From assembly GCA_947504035.1 (NCBI GenBank), contig CANNGA010000024.1, positions 1 through 39,813 on the forward strand: a stretch of DNA of 39,813 bases, written 5' to 3'. Shown here piece by piece: positions 6,676 to 16,238 of the stretch. This stretch comes from an uncultured Flavobacteriaceae bacterium. Lineage in GTDB: Bacteria > Bacteroidota > Bacteroidia > Flavobacteriales > Flavobacteriaceae. The notes below the pieces were generated by a model. It made no database searches and was not told the DNA's origin. It saw only the letters and a list, made by a program, of their open reading frames with translations. How positions within the stretch are numbered: position 1 is the stretch's first letter; the number at the start of each line of letters is the position of its first letter. The position numbers and the translations under genes were made by a program.

Positions 6676-9387
6676 TTGCATACAAACAACTTTAAAATAC
6701 TTTTTGCATTGAGTTTTACAGTGTTTATCAACACTTTTAGCTTCGCTCAAGACATCCCAAATTCGGGCACACCTATCAAGGTAAAAGACTCTATTGGTAT
6801 TCAAAGTGATTCTACATTAGTGCGCGAGGTTGCTGAAATTGCATTAGATACTGTTGTCGTAGATTCTATAAAACCAAAGAAGAAAGATTTTTTAGATCAT
6901 ATTGTCGATTACACTGCTTCTGATTACACTGCACTCAATCAAAATAAACAAAAAATATACTTGTACAATGAGGCTGAAGTAACCTATGGAGACATCAATA
7001 TCAAAGCTGGAGATATTACCATAGATTATAAAAAGAATCAGGTTAAAGCTAAAGGGATTGTAGACTCTACAGGCGCGTACACACAAGCCCCTATTTTTAA
7101 ACAAGGTGGAAACGAGGTGAAACCAGATTCTATACTTTTTAATACCAAGTCGCAAAAAGCGTTAATTTATAATAGTATTACGGAGCAAGGTGAGGGTACT
7201 GTTATTGCCAGTATTACTAAAAAGGAAAATGACTCTGTGTATTATATTAAAAATGCAAAGTATACGACTGCTAAGGATTTAGATGACCCTGAATATTATA
7301 TTAAACTTAGAAAAGCGAAAGTCGTTCCTGGGAAAAAAATTGTTACTGGCTTTGCTAATTTATTCATATACGACGTGCCAACACCACTTGGAGTCCCTTT
7401 TGGCTTTTTCCCACAGTCTGATAAACAAACGTCGGGTCTTATTATACCAACGTTTGGTGAACAACGCGAAAGAGGCTACTTTTTACAAAATGGGGGGTAT
7501 TACTTTGCGATTAACGATCACGTCGATCTTGCGCTTTTAGGCGATTATTACAGTAATGGTAGTTTTGGTATTAGAGCAGAAAGTGATTATGCCTTTCGCT
7601 ACCGTTTTAGAGGAAATTTTGGATTTCGATTTGAAAACCTATTAACGAGTGAACGTGGCTTTGATGATTTTTCTAAATCTACAGTATATAACTTAAGATG
7701 GACGCACAGTCAAGACGCCAAAGCCAGCCCTAGTTCAAGGTTTTCGGCTTCTGTTAACTTAGGAAGTAGCACCTTTTTTCAGCAGTCTTTAAATCAAGCC
7801 ACTACAGGGTCTTTTTTAAATAATACATTATCATCTTCGGTATCTTATTCTAAAACATTTCAAGGGGAACCTCAAGTAGATTTTAGCGTCACAGCAACAC
7901 ATCAACAAAACACACAAACCGAACAAATAAACCTTACGTTACCAACGTTTCAGGGTAACGTAGGTAGAATATTCCCTTTTGCGCCAAAGTCGGGAACTAA
8001 AAAAGGCATTATACAAAATATTAACTTTCAATATAGTGCTAGGGCAGAAAATAGAATACAAACTGTAGATTCCTTATTTTTTACTAAAGATATGTTTAAT
8101 GATGCTAGAATAGGCGTGCAACACTCTATTCCTTTAAGCACTAACTTTAAGGCCTTTAAACATTTTAGTATTAGCGCTGGTACAAGCTATAACGAAGTAT
8201 GGACATTTAAAACCATAGACCGCAGTTTTGATATAGAAACGAGACAACCTGTCATTGACACTATTAATGGTTTTGACGCCTTTAGAACCTATAATTTTAC
8301 AACAAATATTGGAACCACCATATACGGTCTTTTCAATTTTGAAAGGAAGGGTAAGGATCCTAAAATTAAATCTATAAGACACGTTATACGTCCATCAATT
8401 AGTTATAATATCAACCCCGCATTCGATCAGTTTTACGATACTTTTGAAGGAGATGTCATTGTAGATGCAGATGGTACAACCAGAAGAGAAATAGAAGAAT
8501 TTACACGTTTTGAACAAAGTATATTTGGCACTCCAAATCAAACCTTTTCTAGTTCTTTAGGCTTGTCGCTTTCTAATAACTTCGAAGCTAAAGTTAGAGA
8601 TAAAGACAGTACAGCTACCGAACCCAAAAAAATAACATTGCTAAACAGTCTTAATTTATCGACGTCTTATAATTTTGCTGGAGATTCCTTACAGTGGAGT
8701 CCTGTGAGAGTAAACGGTGGCACGCAATTTTTTGATAACAAATTAAGCGTAAATTTTGGAGCTACTTTAGATCCTTATGCTCTGGACAATAACAATAATC
8801 GAGTAGATCGTTTTAATATTGATAATAATGGAAGTTTATTTCGTTTAACTTCGGCTAACATGAACATGAGTTACTCTTTAGCTGGCGGCGGAGGAAAAAA
8901 TCGAGATCAAAGCGATCCATCCATTCAAGAAAATCTAAGGAATGGAGGTAGGGCTGATGATCTTTTTGGACGCTCTGAAGATTTTGGAAATCAACTTTTT
9001 GCCGATGACGACACAGAGGAAGAGGATAAGAAAAATACTAAATTTTATAATTTTAAAGTCCCATGGAGCTTGCGTTTAGCTTATGCCATAAATTATTCGA
9101 ATATTAGAAGAAATAATGAAATTTCATCACATTCATTAATGTTTTCTGGAGATATAGAACTTTCTCCAAAATGGTCTGTTGGTGGCTCTTCTGGGTATGA
9201 TTTTAGAAATAATGGCTTCACATTTACACAATTGCGCTTTGCTCGTGATTTGCTAAGCTGGCGTATGAACTTTAGTTGGGTGCCATTCAGCTCTAGAAGT
9301 TCTTGGAATTTCTTTATTGGTATTAAGTCTAGCATATTACAAGACTTGAAATACGAACAACGCCGACAGCCTGACCAAACGTTATAG
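6676..9387 (+). CDS. lptD: LPS-assembly outer membrane protein LptD (OstA-like)
   Basis: The outer membrane beta-barrel that inserts LPS into the outer leaflet, about 903 residues from the TTG at 6676. The N-terminus (HTNNFKILFALSFTVF...FAQ) is a signal peptide. A periplasmic OstA/LptA-like beta-jellyroll follows (about residues 85-200, EAEVTYGDINIKAGDI ... DYKKNQVKAKG). The rest is the LptD barrel with many alternating beta strands, ending in a C-terminal strand region (SWNFFIGIKSSILQDLKYEQ). The frame is open to a TTG at 6625, but that codon lies inside a -7 box, so I prefer the TTG at 6676; there is no ATG in this region. It is divergent from the amidase and 32 nt upstream of ridA. Confidence 0.85.
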   Translation: MHTNNFKILFALSFTVFINTFSFAQDIPNSGTPIKVKDSIGIQSDSTLVREVAEIALDTVVVDSIKPKKKDFLDHIVDYTASDYTALNQNKQKIYLYNEAEVTYGDINIKAGDITIDYKKNQVKAKGIVDSTGAYTQAPIFKQGGNEVKPDSILFNTKSQKALIYNSITEQGEGTVIASITKKENDSVYYIKNAKYTTAKDLDDPEYYIKLRKAKVVPGKKIVTGFANLFIYDVPTPLGVPFGFFPQSDKQTSGLIIPTFGEQRERGYFLQNGGYYFAINDHVDLALLGDYYSNGSFGIRAESDYAFRYRFRGNFGFRFENLLTSERGFDDFSKSTVYNLRWTHSQDAKASPSSRFSASVNLGSSTFFQQSLNQATTGSFLNNTLSSSVSYSKTFQGEPQVDFSVTATHQQNTQTEQINLTLPTFQGNVGRIFPFAPKSGTKKGIIQNINFQYSARAENRIQTVDSLFFTKDMFNDARIGVQHSIPLSTNFKAFKHFSISAGTSYNEVWTFKTIDRSFDIETRQPVIDTINGFDAFRTYNFTTNIGTTIYGLFNFERKGKDPKIKSIRHVIRPSISYNINPAFDQFYDTFEGDVIVDADGTTRREIEEFTRFEQSIFGTPNQTFSSSLGLSLSNNFEAKVRDKDSTATEPKKITLLNSLNLSTSYNFAGDSLQWSPVRVNGGTQFFDNKLSVNFGATLDPYALDNNNNRVDRFNIDNNGSLFRLTSANMNMSYSLAGGGGKNRDQSDPSIQENLRNGGRADDLFGRSEDFGNQLFADDDTEEEDKKNTKFYNFKVPWSLRLAYAINYSNIRRNNEISSHSLMFSGDIELSPKWSVGGSSGYDFRNNGFTFTQLRFARDLLSWRMNFSWVPFSSRSSWNFFIGIKSSILQDLKYEQRRQPDQTL

Positions 9388-9419
9388 TTAAATTAGTAAT
9401 CTCTAAGCATAATAAACTC

Positions 9420-9800
9420 ATGAAAAGCATAATACATACACCTAACGCTCCTGAACCTCTTGGGCCTTACAATCAAGCTGTATTAAGTGGTAATACGCTT
9501 TATATTTCGGGACAAATCGCTTTAGACCCCAGTTCTGGAATTCTGGTTACAGATACTATTGAAAAAGAAACGCTTCAAGTTATGAAAAACTTAGAAGCCG
9601 TACTTAGTGCTGCTCAACTCACTTTCGAACATGTTGTGAAATCATCTATTTTTATTAGTAATATGGATGATTTTAGTACTATTAATGATGTTTACGGTCG
9701 TTTCTTTAATACCGCTACAGCTCCAGCTCGAGAAACCGTACAGGTGGCCCGATTGCCCAAAAATGTAAATATTGAAATTAGTATGATTGCTCAGGCATAG
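9420..9800 (+). CDS. ridA: RidA family enamine/imine deaminase
   Basis: This 126-residue protein spans the full length of the YjgF/YER057c/UK114 (Rid) family. RidA hydrolyses reactive 2-aminoacrylate and related enamines made by PLP enzymes and so protects those enzymes. Family blocks visible are PNAPEPLGPYNQAV, LYISGQIALDP, VMKNLEAVL and PARETVQVARLP, with the conserved Arg that binds the substrate carboxylate, then IEISMIA near the end. It is a trimeric cytoplasmic enzyme in known members. The ATG at 9420 is 32 nt after the lptD stop, so it may be cotranscribed with lptD. Confidence 0.93.
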   Translation: MKSIIHTPNAPEPLGPYNQAVLSGNTLYISGQIALDPSSGILVTDTIEKETLQVMKNLEAVLSAAQLTFEHVVKSSIFISNMDDFSTINDVYGRFFNTATAPARETVQVARLPKNVNIEISMIAQA

Positions 9801-9911
9801 TGTCTTAAAAAAAAGTAACCACAATACCGTTCTTAACTTAGAATCTTATTGACAGCTTTCTTTGTCTGGAAGAATTATAAAGTAGTGTTGATCTGACAAC
9901 TTATTATTTGC

Positions 9912-11345
9912 TTAAAACTTTAAGCGTTTTGGCGTTAATGCATATTTCTCTAATAAAACCTTTAATTTTTTGTTATCTATAGGTTTTGCTAAAAACTCAT
10001 CGACACCTGCTTTTTTAGCATTCTCGATATCCTCTTGAAATGCACTGGCAGAAACTGCAATAATAGGAATTGCTTTTTCGGCAAACTTATCTGATTTTTT
10101 TATGATTTTAGTAGCATCATACCCATTCATTTCAGGCATATAGATGTCCATAAAAATCATATCGTAATCTATCACTTTATACAAATTAACAGCTTCCAGT
10201 CCGTTGGTGGCAAACGTACACTCTGCACCGTATTGCTCTAACAAAAATTTAATCACCTTTTGGTTCATTTTGTTATCTTCTGCGACTAAAATTTTAAACT
10301 TATAATCTAAATGATGTAATAAAACAGGGCTGTCTTTTTCAGGTTCTGCTTTTAAATTTAATGTTTTTTGTAGTTGTAGACTGAAATAGAATGTAGAACC
10401 TTCATTTTCTTTACTTTCAATTTTAAGTTCTCCTCCTAAAAGCTCTACAATTTTTTTAGTCACCGACAAACCAATTCCAGAACCTCTATAATGTTTAACA
10501 GCCGATGCTTCTCGCTCCTCTAGAGGACTAATAGCGTGCTCTAATTCATAATTACTCATACCCACACCAGTATCTTTAATATAGAACGTTACAACTTGAT
10601 AATCGTCGTAGGTTACTGTATTATCAATACTTACTTCTACTTTTCCGTTGTTCGTAAATTTAATGGCATTATTTATAAGGTTAACCAAAATTTGCTGAAT
10701 CTTGCCAAGATCACCTAATACCAGAAAATTGTGTTTTTTATCAACTATAAAACGGCTTTCAAATTGTAAGCCTTTTTCCCATGCTTGGTACTCAAAAATT
10801 TTGAACAGTTTAGATAAATCCGATTCTAAATTTATAGTTACCAAGTCTAGTTTTAAATCGTCACTAATACCTTTTGAGTTATTTAAAATCATATTTATGA
10901 GCAACAATAAATGCTCTGAAGAGTACTCTGCGATTTCAAGTTGTGCACACTGGTCCATATCCAATTCTGTATTTTTAAGCATGCGAATCATTCCTAAAAT
11001 GGTACTTAATGGAATACGTATCTCATGACTCATATTGGCAATATAGATCGACTTATGCTCTGATAGTTCTTTTGCTTGTTGCAGTTCTTTTTCTAGACTC
11101 TCTAGTCTATTGTTTAAATACGACTCGATAACATCACTTTCTAATTGAATCCAAACGGTGTACAACAATACTAATATTACAAAAACTAATATTGCAAAAG
11201 TTAATAAGGAAAATGTTAAATAATAATCTGTATCACCAGACACATCTTTACCTATAAAGAATAAAACACCTAACACTGTAAGACCTATTGTAGCAACAAT
11301 AGCCCATATCAAAAATCCTTTTTTTGTTTTTGGAGGAAAAATCAT
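9912..11345 (-). CDS. Hybrid sensor histidine kinase / response regulator
   Basis: This 477-residue membrane protein has two membrane helices (about 12-31 and 44-66) separated by a very short external loop, a coiled coil (about 70-98), a HisKA domain with H107 in NMSHEIRIP, a HATPase_c domain (N box VNLINNAIKFT at 221-231, G1 DTGVGM at 258, G2 GSGIGL at 288) and a C-terminal receiver with acidic E356/D357, phospho-acceptor D400 in FMDIYMPEMNG and K454. There is no PAS or periplasmic sensor domain, so the signal is probably sensed in the membrane or by a partner. A phosphotransfer protein and output regulator must lie elsewhere. The usual Asn or Thr after the H box is replaced by Ile (HEIRIP instead of HEIRTP). 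It is monocistronic. Confidence 0.92.
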   Translation of the reverse strand: MIFPPKTKKGFLIWAIVATIGLTVLGVLFFIGKDVSGDTDYYLTFSLLTFAILVFVILVLLYTVWIQLESDVIESYLNNRLESLEKELQQAKELSEHKSIYIANMSHEIRIPLSTILGMIRMLKNTELDMDQCAQLEIAEYSSEHLLLLINMILNNSKGISDDLKLDLVTINLESDLSKLFKIFEYQAWEKGLQFESRFIVDKKHNFLVLGDLGKIQQILVNLINNAIKFTNNGKVEVSIDNTVTYDDYQVVTFYIKDTGVGMSNYELEHAISPLEEREASAVKHYRGSGIGLSVTKKIVELLGGELKIESKENEGSTFYFSLQLQKTLNLKAEPEKDSPVLLHHLDYKFKILVAEDNKMNQKVIKFLLEQYGAECTFATNGLEAVNLYKVIDYDMIFMDIYMPEMNGYDATKIIKKSDKFAEKAIPIIAVSASAFQEDIENAKKAGVDEFLAKPIDNKKLKVLLEKYALTPKRLKF

Positions 11346-11653
11346 TAGTAAAATTTAGTAGAACCTAAATATACGAAAGTATACAAAGCTATAAACATTA
11401 AATTATAATTACATGTTAACACTTCACTTTGTGTGTCACATGTTACATTTGTAGCATTAACACTACGATATGTTTCGTTAAATGATTTTTAATAATGCCA
11501 TGCCTATAACAAACATTCACAATAAAATGCGCACTCAACTAGCAGTTCAAAGATACACTAAAGCCTTAAACCTTACCGCTTAAATTAACGAGGTTTAAAG
11601 CCATTTAATCGAGAAACAGAAGATATATTACAAGTATTGTAATACAAAAGCCG
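11346..11653. other. Gene-free stretch between the kinase gene and aroQ
   Basis: The left part holds the kinase promoter. The rest is AT-rich. A 28-codon frame on the plus strand (11500-11583, MPITNIHNKMRTQLAVQRYT...) is the only sizeable reading frame that might have been a gene; I do not recognise it and consider it probably non-coding. No terminator with a T-tract was seen behind aroQ. Confidence 0.4.
11384..11391 (-). promoter_or_regulatory. -7 box of the hybrid kinase promoter
   Basis: On the minus strand this reads TAGCTTTG, a perfect TAnnTTTG match, 38 nt upstream of the kinase ATG. No convincing TTG sits at the -33 distance. Confidence 0.4.
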
Positions 11654-12073
11654 CTATTGCAAAAAACTTTGGATAGCAAGTTCATAGCTCTGTAAGCCAA
11701 ATCCTAAAATAACCCCCCTCGCATTAGGAGAAATAAACGATTGATGTCTAAATTCCTCTCTAGCAAATGTATTCGAAATATGAACTTCTACAACAGGAGT
11801 TTCGATGGCTTTTATAGCGTCTCCCAAACCAATAGATGTATGTGTATATGCTGCGGCATTTAGTATAATACCATCATAACTAAAGCCGACTTCGTGTAAT
11901 TTATCAATAAGAGCGCCTTCTATATTAGATTGAAAATAGTCCAGTGTAACCTGCGGATACTTTTCTATGACTTCTTCCAAAAACTCAGTAAAGGTTAAAC
12001 TTCCATAAATATTAGGTTCACGCTTCCCTAATAAATTAAGATTAGGGCCATTGATTATCATTAGTTTTTTCAT
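11654..12073 (-). CDS. aroQ: 3-dehydroquinate dehydratase, type II
   Basis: This 139-residue protein has the usual length and pattern of type II dehydroquinases, which convert 3-dehydroquinate to 3-dehydroshikimate in the shikimate pathway. Family blocks are INGPNLNLLGKREPNIYG (R18 and catalytic Y23), DGIILNAAAYTHTSIGL (substrate-binding Asn and His), VEVHISN and REEFRHQSF. It is a cytoplasmic dodecamer in known members. It lies 42 nt downstream of the secreted-protein gene at 12116-12988 on the same strand and may be read from that promoter. In relatives I recall aroQ facing away from xerD directly, whereas here two extra genes lie between them. Confidence 0.95.
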   Translation of the reverse strand: MKKLMIINGPNLNLLGKREPNIYGSLTFTEFLEEVIEKYPQVTLDYFQSNIEGALIDKLHEVGFSYDGIILNAAAYTHTSIGLGDAIKAIETPVVEVHISNTFAREEFRHQSFISPNARGVILGFGLQSYELAIQSFLQ

Positions 12074-12115
12074 AGTTAACTTTAAGTAATTCGTTTATAG
12101 TACGTCTCTTTGTTT

Positions 12116-12988
12116 CTATTTTAAAATATCTATTTCTGTGGACTCACCCGCTTTCAAATTAGATAGTGCTTTTATTGTATTTTCTTCATCTTGTACTTCT
12201 ACAACAACCGTATTTGGAGCTATACTGCCTTCATTATTTGCTTTAATTCGTATTACTGTTTTTGATGTATCTAAAGTTAGATGAATTATTTTTTTTGTTT
12301 TAGTTACTTCATAGGTATTTAGAACAGGTTTCCCATTAGCTGTTATCGAAATAACGTCGCCATCTAGTTTACCACCATCAAAAACTATTAATTTAATTGT
12401 TTTAAATTTTGTAAAGACACTTAAAGTTGTTTCTTTTTTTAAAATATTCATCTCTAATCCATTCGCAAGATGAACCGCATTCATGCTTTGTTTTATACTA
12501 TCTGCAACCTTATTAGATTTATTAATTTTAGCTACAACTTTTTCTAATCGCTTTTCAGCTTTTTCAAAGCTATTCAATAAAATTTTTCCATCAATACACT
12601 TAGTATTATCTGAAAAAAGTCCTACAAAATTTGCAGTGATTTTTTTTGTTTTTCCTAAAGTAAAACGCCTTAAGGTTGTATTTAAAAAACAAAAATCATT
12701 CTGGGAAACTTGAGATTTAGTATAAATAATACCAACCTCTCTAAAACTTAAAATTTTAGCATTAGCATTATATTCTCCAAATATGTTAGATCTGGTTTCG
12801 TGTGCGCCTCCTAAATCAGTAATAGAATACCCTTTTACCTGTCCATCATGTTCTTCAATATTTATTTTATAGGACAATACTAGCGAGTCATTTAACTTTA
12901 AACCTCCCACATAGTCATAGGTATTTTGAGAACTGCTTTTTAAAGCCACTAAAAACAATACTGAAAATAGCAACTTAATTTTAAACAT
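12116..12988 (-). CDS. Secreted protein of unknown function
   Basis: This 290-residue protein has a typical signal peptide (MFKIKLLFSVLFLVALKSSSQ, cut near residue 20). The first half contains beta-rich sequence with GGLKLNDSLVLSYKINIEEHDG and GYSITDLGGAHETRSNIFGEY, suggesting a small beta-barrel or lipocalin-like domain. A lysine-rich helical linker follows (about 135-170), then a second beta domain with VFDGGKLDGDVISITANGKPVL, which resembles domains that bind a cell-surface partner. I recognise no named family with confidence. It is divergent from the TM2 gene and 42 nt upstream of aroQ on the same strand. The start is the ATG at 12988. Confidence 0.7.
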   Translation of the reverse strand: MFKIKLLFSVLFLVALKSSSQNTYDYVGGLKLNDSLVLSYKINIEEHDGQVKGYSITDLGGAHETRSNIFGEYNANAKILSFREVGIIYTKSQVSQNDFCFLNTTLRRFTLGKTKKITANFVGLFSDNTKCIDGKILLNSFEKAEKRLEKVVAKINKSNKVADSIKQSMNAVHLANGLEMNILKKETTLSVFTKFKTIKLIVFDGGKLDGDVISITANGKPVLNTYEVTKTKKIIHLTLDTSKTVIRIKANNEGSIAPNTVVVEVQDEENTIKALSNLKAGESTEIDILK

Positions 12989-13018
12989 ATTTATTTTTTA
13001 TTTTATAAATTGTAACAA

Positions 13019-13026
13019 CAAACATA
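13019..13026 (-). promoter_or_regulatory. -7 box upstream of the secreted-protein/aroQ pair
   Basis: The minus strand reads TATGTTTG, a perfect TAnnTTTG match, 30 nt upstream of the ATG at 12988. It lies in the short divergent gap shared with the TM2 gene. The -33 part is not clear. Confidence 0.4.
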
Positions 13027-13038
13027 AATGAATTAATT

Positions 13039-13374
13039 ATGAAAATTAAATTATTACTAGCTTTCTTAACTTTAATGTTAAGCTATTCTTCGTGCTATGC
13101 TTCTTTTCCTGTTAAAAGAACACCCGTAGCTACCGAGAATACAGACACAAGAAATACAACTACAGAAGAAACTTATTCTCCTATTGCTGCTAGTGCTCCA
13201 AAAAATAAATGGGTAGGTGTTGCGCTTTTAGTTTTTTTAGGCTTGCCTTTCGCAGCTCACAGATGGTACTACAAAAGAGATGTATTGGCAAATATTCTCT
13301 TTATAGTTACTTTTGCTGGTTTAGGAGTTTGGGCTATAATTGATTTAATTAATATTTTATCTGATAATTGGTAA
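13039..13374 (+). CDS. TM2-domain membrane protein
   Basis: This 111-residue protein has an N-terminal signal sequence (about residues 1-21, ending SSCYA), a Thr/Glu-rich linker (about 25-50) and a TM2 domain (about 55-108). The latter consists of two membrane segments, ALLVFLGLPFAAHRWYY and IVTFAGLGVWAIIDLINIL, with the typical short turn between them and the terminal IWxxIDLI-like motif. TM2 domains are widespread and their biochemical role is unclear. It is divergent from the secreted protein at 12116-12988 and ends before a strong terminator. Confidence 0.8.
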   Translation: MKIKLLLAFLTLMLSYSSCYASFPVKRTPVATENTDTRNTTTEETYSPIAASAPKNKWVGVALLVFLGLPFAAHRWYYKRDVLANILFIVTFAGLGVWAIIDLINILSDNW

Positions 13375-13459
13375 AAAGCAATCAGAAATATGGTTTTATA
13401 ATTAAATACATGTAAACCGTTTTAGAATAAACATGTAATTTTTTATTTAAAATAAAAAA

Positions 13460-13492
13460 GCCAAGATTTGGATATATCAAATCTTGGCTTTT
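13460..13492. terminator. Rho-independent terminator (bidirectional)
   Basis: An 11-bp perfect stem (GCCAAGATTTG at 13460-13470, CAAATCTTGGC at 13478-13488) has a 7-nt loop, with TTTT after it and AAAAAA before it. It ends the TM2 gene and would insulate xerD; the flanking A-tract makes it usable from the other strand too. Confidence 0.88.
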
Positions 13493-13541
13493 GTTGTTTT
13501 ATTTAAAGCGTCTGTGATAATTATTCTATTTTTACACTATT

Positions 13542-14438
13542 ATGAAATGGACGCAGGCTTTAAAAGATTATAGGCTATACTTGAATATTGAACGGGGTTT
13601 ATCTGAAAATTCTATTGAAAGTTATAGTCATGATATTTCTAAACTGATTGTATTTTTGGAGCAGCACAACTTGGCTGTATCTCCTATTCAAATTTCTAGT
13701 GCTACGATTAAAGAATTTATATATGAAGCTTCGAAACTACGAAATGCAAGGTCGCAATCACGTTTAATATCTGGTCTAAGAAGTTTTTTTTCGTATTTGG
13801 TATTTGAAGATTACCGCAGTGATAACCCTGTCGAACTTATAGAATCTCCAAAAATAGGCAGAAAACTTCCTGACACTCTATCTGAAGACGAAATAGACGC
13901 TATTATTCAAGCTATTGATTTGAGTAAACCTGAAGGCGAAAGAAACAGAGCTATATTAGAAACCCTTTATGGCTGTGGCTTACGCGTGAGTGAACTTATA
14001 CATTTAAAACTTTCAGATTTATTTTTTGATGAAGGCTTTATTAAAGTAACAGGTAAAGGCGATAAACAACGCTTTGTACCCATTGTTGCTTCTACTATAA
14101 AATACATCTCAATTTATAAAAAGCAGATACGCCAACATATGTCCATACAACCTGGTTTTGAAGACACGTTGTTTCTAAACCGAAGAGGCAAACAACTTAC
14201 AAGGGCTATGATTTTTACAATAATTAAACAATTAGTTCATAAAATAGGACTTAAAAAAAATGTATCGCCTCACACGTTTAGACATTCCTTTGCCACGCAC
14301 CTTCTAAAAAACAACGCCGATTTAAGAGCTATTCAACTCATGCTAGGCCACGAAAGTATTACAACTACAGAAATATACGTGCATTTAGATAAAAGTCATT
14401 TAAGCGAAGTGGTGGAGAAATACCATCCCAGAAAATAA
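13542..14438 (+). CDS. xerD: Site-specific tyrosine recombinase XerD
   Basis: This 298-residue protein has the length of XerC/XerD, which resolve chromosome dimers at dif near the terminus. It has an N-terminal SAM-like core-binding domain (about 5-90) and a catalytic domain with the complete set: R148 in YGCGLRVSEL, K172 in TGKGDKQR, H244 and R247 in HTFRHSF, H270 in MLGHESI, and nucleophile Y279 in TEIYVHLD. It lies on its own between two terminators. No integrase-type N-terminal arm-binding domain or nearby att repeats were seen, so a housekeeping role is likelier than a mobile element. XerD versus XerC is decided mainly by recalled synteny with aroQ. Confidence 0.9.
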   Translation: MKWTQALKDYRLYLNIERGLSENSIESYSHDISKLIVFLEQHNLAVSPIQISSATIKEFIYEASKLRNARSQSRLISGLRSFFSYLVFEDYRSDNPVELIESPKIGRKLPDTLSEDEIDAIIQAIDLSKPEGERNRAILETLYGCGLRVSELIHLKLSDLFFDEGFIKVTGKGDKQRFVPIVASTIKYISIYKKQIRQHMSIQPGFEDTLFLNRRGKQLTRAMIFTIIKQLVHKIGLKKNVSPHTFRHSFATHLLKNNADLRAIQLMLGHESITTTEIYVHLDKSHLSEVVEKYHPRK

Positions 14439-14537
14439 TTGCAACACTACCTTAATAAACCAATATACTCTTAACATACCCAAGACCTCATATTTACCTC
14501 CATTACCTATAATGGTCCCAAATGTTATAGAACAGAA

Positions 14538-14570
14538 AACCCTGTAAAATTAACTTTTACAGGGTTTTTT
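14538..14570 (+). terminator. Rho-independent terminator after xerD
   Basis: A 12-bp perfect stem (AACCCTGTAAAA, TTTTACAGGGTT) with a 5-nt loop runs straight into a T-tract. It lies 100 nt after the xerD stop. The preceding AAAA would also let it serve on the minus strand after rny. Confidence 0.88.
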
Positions 14571-14634
14571 CATGTTACTCTAATAGCTATCAACCTATTT
14601 TTGGACGATTCACAGCTTGTTTTTCACTTAAATT

Positions 14635-16212
14635 CTACTTCGCGATGTTAACTGCTCTTGTTTCTCTAATTACAGTTATTTTAACCTGTCCTGGGTACGT
14701 CATGTCTGTTTGAATTTTTTGGGATATATTAAATGATAAATCAGCCGCTTTATCATCTGTTACTTTTTCACTTTCTACGATAACACGCAATTCTCTTCCG
14801 GCTTGAATCGCATAGGCTTTTTTAACACCATTAAATCCAAAAGCAATGTCTTCTAAATCTTTTAAACGTTGAATATAACTGTCTAAAACTTGTCTACGCG
14901 CTCCAGGTCTTGCTCCAGAAATGGCATCACATACTTGAATGATGGGTGCTAATAAAGATTTCATTTCAATTTCATCATGGTGTGCTCCAATAGCATTACA
15001 GACGTCTGGTTTTTCACCATATTTTTCAGCCCATTGCATTCCTAAGATTGCGTGCGGCGTTTCCATATCAGTTTCGGCATCTGGCACTTTACCAATATCG
15101 TGTAATAGTCCAGCACGTTTGGCAAACTTAGGACTTAACCCTAATTCGGCTGCCATAACACCACATAATTTAGCAACTTCGCGAGAATGCTGTAAAAGAT
15201 TTTGTCCATAAGACGAACGGTATTTCATGCGCCCTACCATTTTTATCAATTCAGGATGCAGATTATGAATGCCTAAATCGATAACAGTACGTTTACCTAC
15301 TTCAATAATTTCCTGCTCAATTTGCTTTTTAGTCTTCTTTACAATTTCTTCTATACGCGCTGGGTGGATTCGTCCATCGGTAACCAATTTATGTAAAGAC
15401 AGTCTTGCGATTTCACGTCTAACAGAATCAAAACAAGATAAAATAATCGCTTCAGGAGTGTCATCGACAATAATTTCAACACCTGTAGCAGCCTCTATTG
15501 CTCTAATATTTCTACCTTCTCGACCAATGATACGGCCTTTAACATCATCAGACTCTATATTAAATACAGATACACAATTGTCTACAGCTTCTTCTGTTCC
15601 TATGCGTTGTATGGTATTTATAATAACTTTCTTAGCCTCTTGTTCTGCCGTTAATTTAGCTTCTTCTAATGCACCTTGAATATAGGCCATAGCATCATTT
15701 TTAGCTTCACCTTTTAAAGATTGAACGAGCTGTTCTTTAGCTTCCTCTGCAGATAAACTAGAAATCACCTCTAGTTGTTGTACTTGGCTTTTGTGTAATC
15801 GGTCAATTTCAGACTGTTTTTTATCAAGGACATCTAATCTATGGTTGTAATCCTTAATTTTATTTTCAATCTCTGTATTTAATTTTCTATTTTTTGATAA
15901 TTCTTGAGAGACTTGTGATTCTTTATCTCGTGTACGCTTCTCAGATTCAGCCATTTTTTTATCTCGCGATAATATGACCTTTTCATGCTCTGATTTTAAT
16001 TCAATAAATTTCTCTTTGGCTTGTAATATCTTGTCTTTTTTTAGTGCTTCTCCCTCACTCTTAGCTTCTTTTAATACTGAAGCGGCTGCTTTTTTAGCAT
16101 CTTTTATAATTTTAGATGCATTATTTTTCTCTTTTGTTTTAGCTATTATTAGACCTACAACGAGACCTAGTATCACGCCCCCTACTCCAATTAATATAAT
16201 TGAGTTTTCCAT
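14635..16212 (-). CDS. rny: Ribonuclease Y
   Basis: This 525-residue membrane-anchored endoribonuclease initiates mRNA decay. It has one N-terminal membrane helix (about 4-24), a long charged coiled coil (about 28-200), a KH RNA-binding domain (about 210-275, [21 protein letters not shown]) and an HD phosphohydrolase domain with [10 protein letters not shown] and AHHDEIE. Length and order are exactly those of the family. The ATG at 16212 lies 27 nt after the predicted 3' end of the 6S RNA, which is encoded just upstream on the same strand. Confidence 0.96.
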   Translation of the reverse strand: MENSIILIGVGGVILGLVVGLIIAKTKEKNNASKIIKDAKKAAASVLKEAKSEGEALKKDKILQAKEKFIELKSEHEKVILSRDKKMAESEKRTRDKESQVSQELSKNRKLNTEIENKIKDYNHRLDVLDKKQSEIDRLHKSQVQQLEVISSLSAEEAKEQLVQSLKGEAKNDAMAYIQGALEEAKLTAEQEAKKVIINTIQRIGTEEAVDNCVSVFNIESDDVKGRIIGREGRNIRAIEAATGVEIIVDDTPEAIILSCFDSVRREIARLSLHKLVTDGRIHPARIEEIVKKTKKQIEQEIIEVGKRTVIDLGIHNLHPELIKMVGRMKYRSSYGQNLLQHSREVAKLCGVMAAELGLSPKFAKRAGLLHDIGKVPDAETDMETPHAILGMQWAEKYGEKPDVCNAIGAHHDEIEMKSLLAPIIQVCDAISGARPGARRQVLDSYIQRLKDLEDIAFGFNGVKKAYAIQAGRELRVIVESEKVTDDKAADLSFNISQKIQTDMTYPGQVKITVIRETRAVNIAK

Positions 16213-16238
16213 TTTTAATTTAGTTAATTTATATATAT

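Noticed and set aside
11500-11583. 28-codon plus-strand frame (MPITNIHNKMRTQLAVQRYT...)
   Set aside because: Too short, no promoter or recognised family, and it lies in AT-rich DNA; probably chance.
13542-14438. xerD as an integrase of a mobile element
   Set aside because: Length and motifs fit the housekeeping Xer family, no arm-binding domain, and no att-like repeats nearby.
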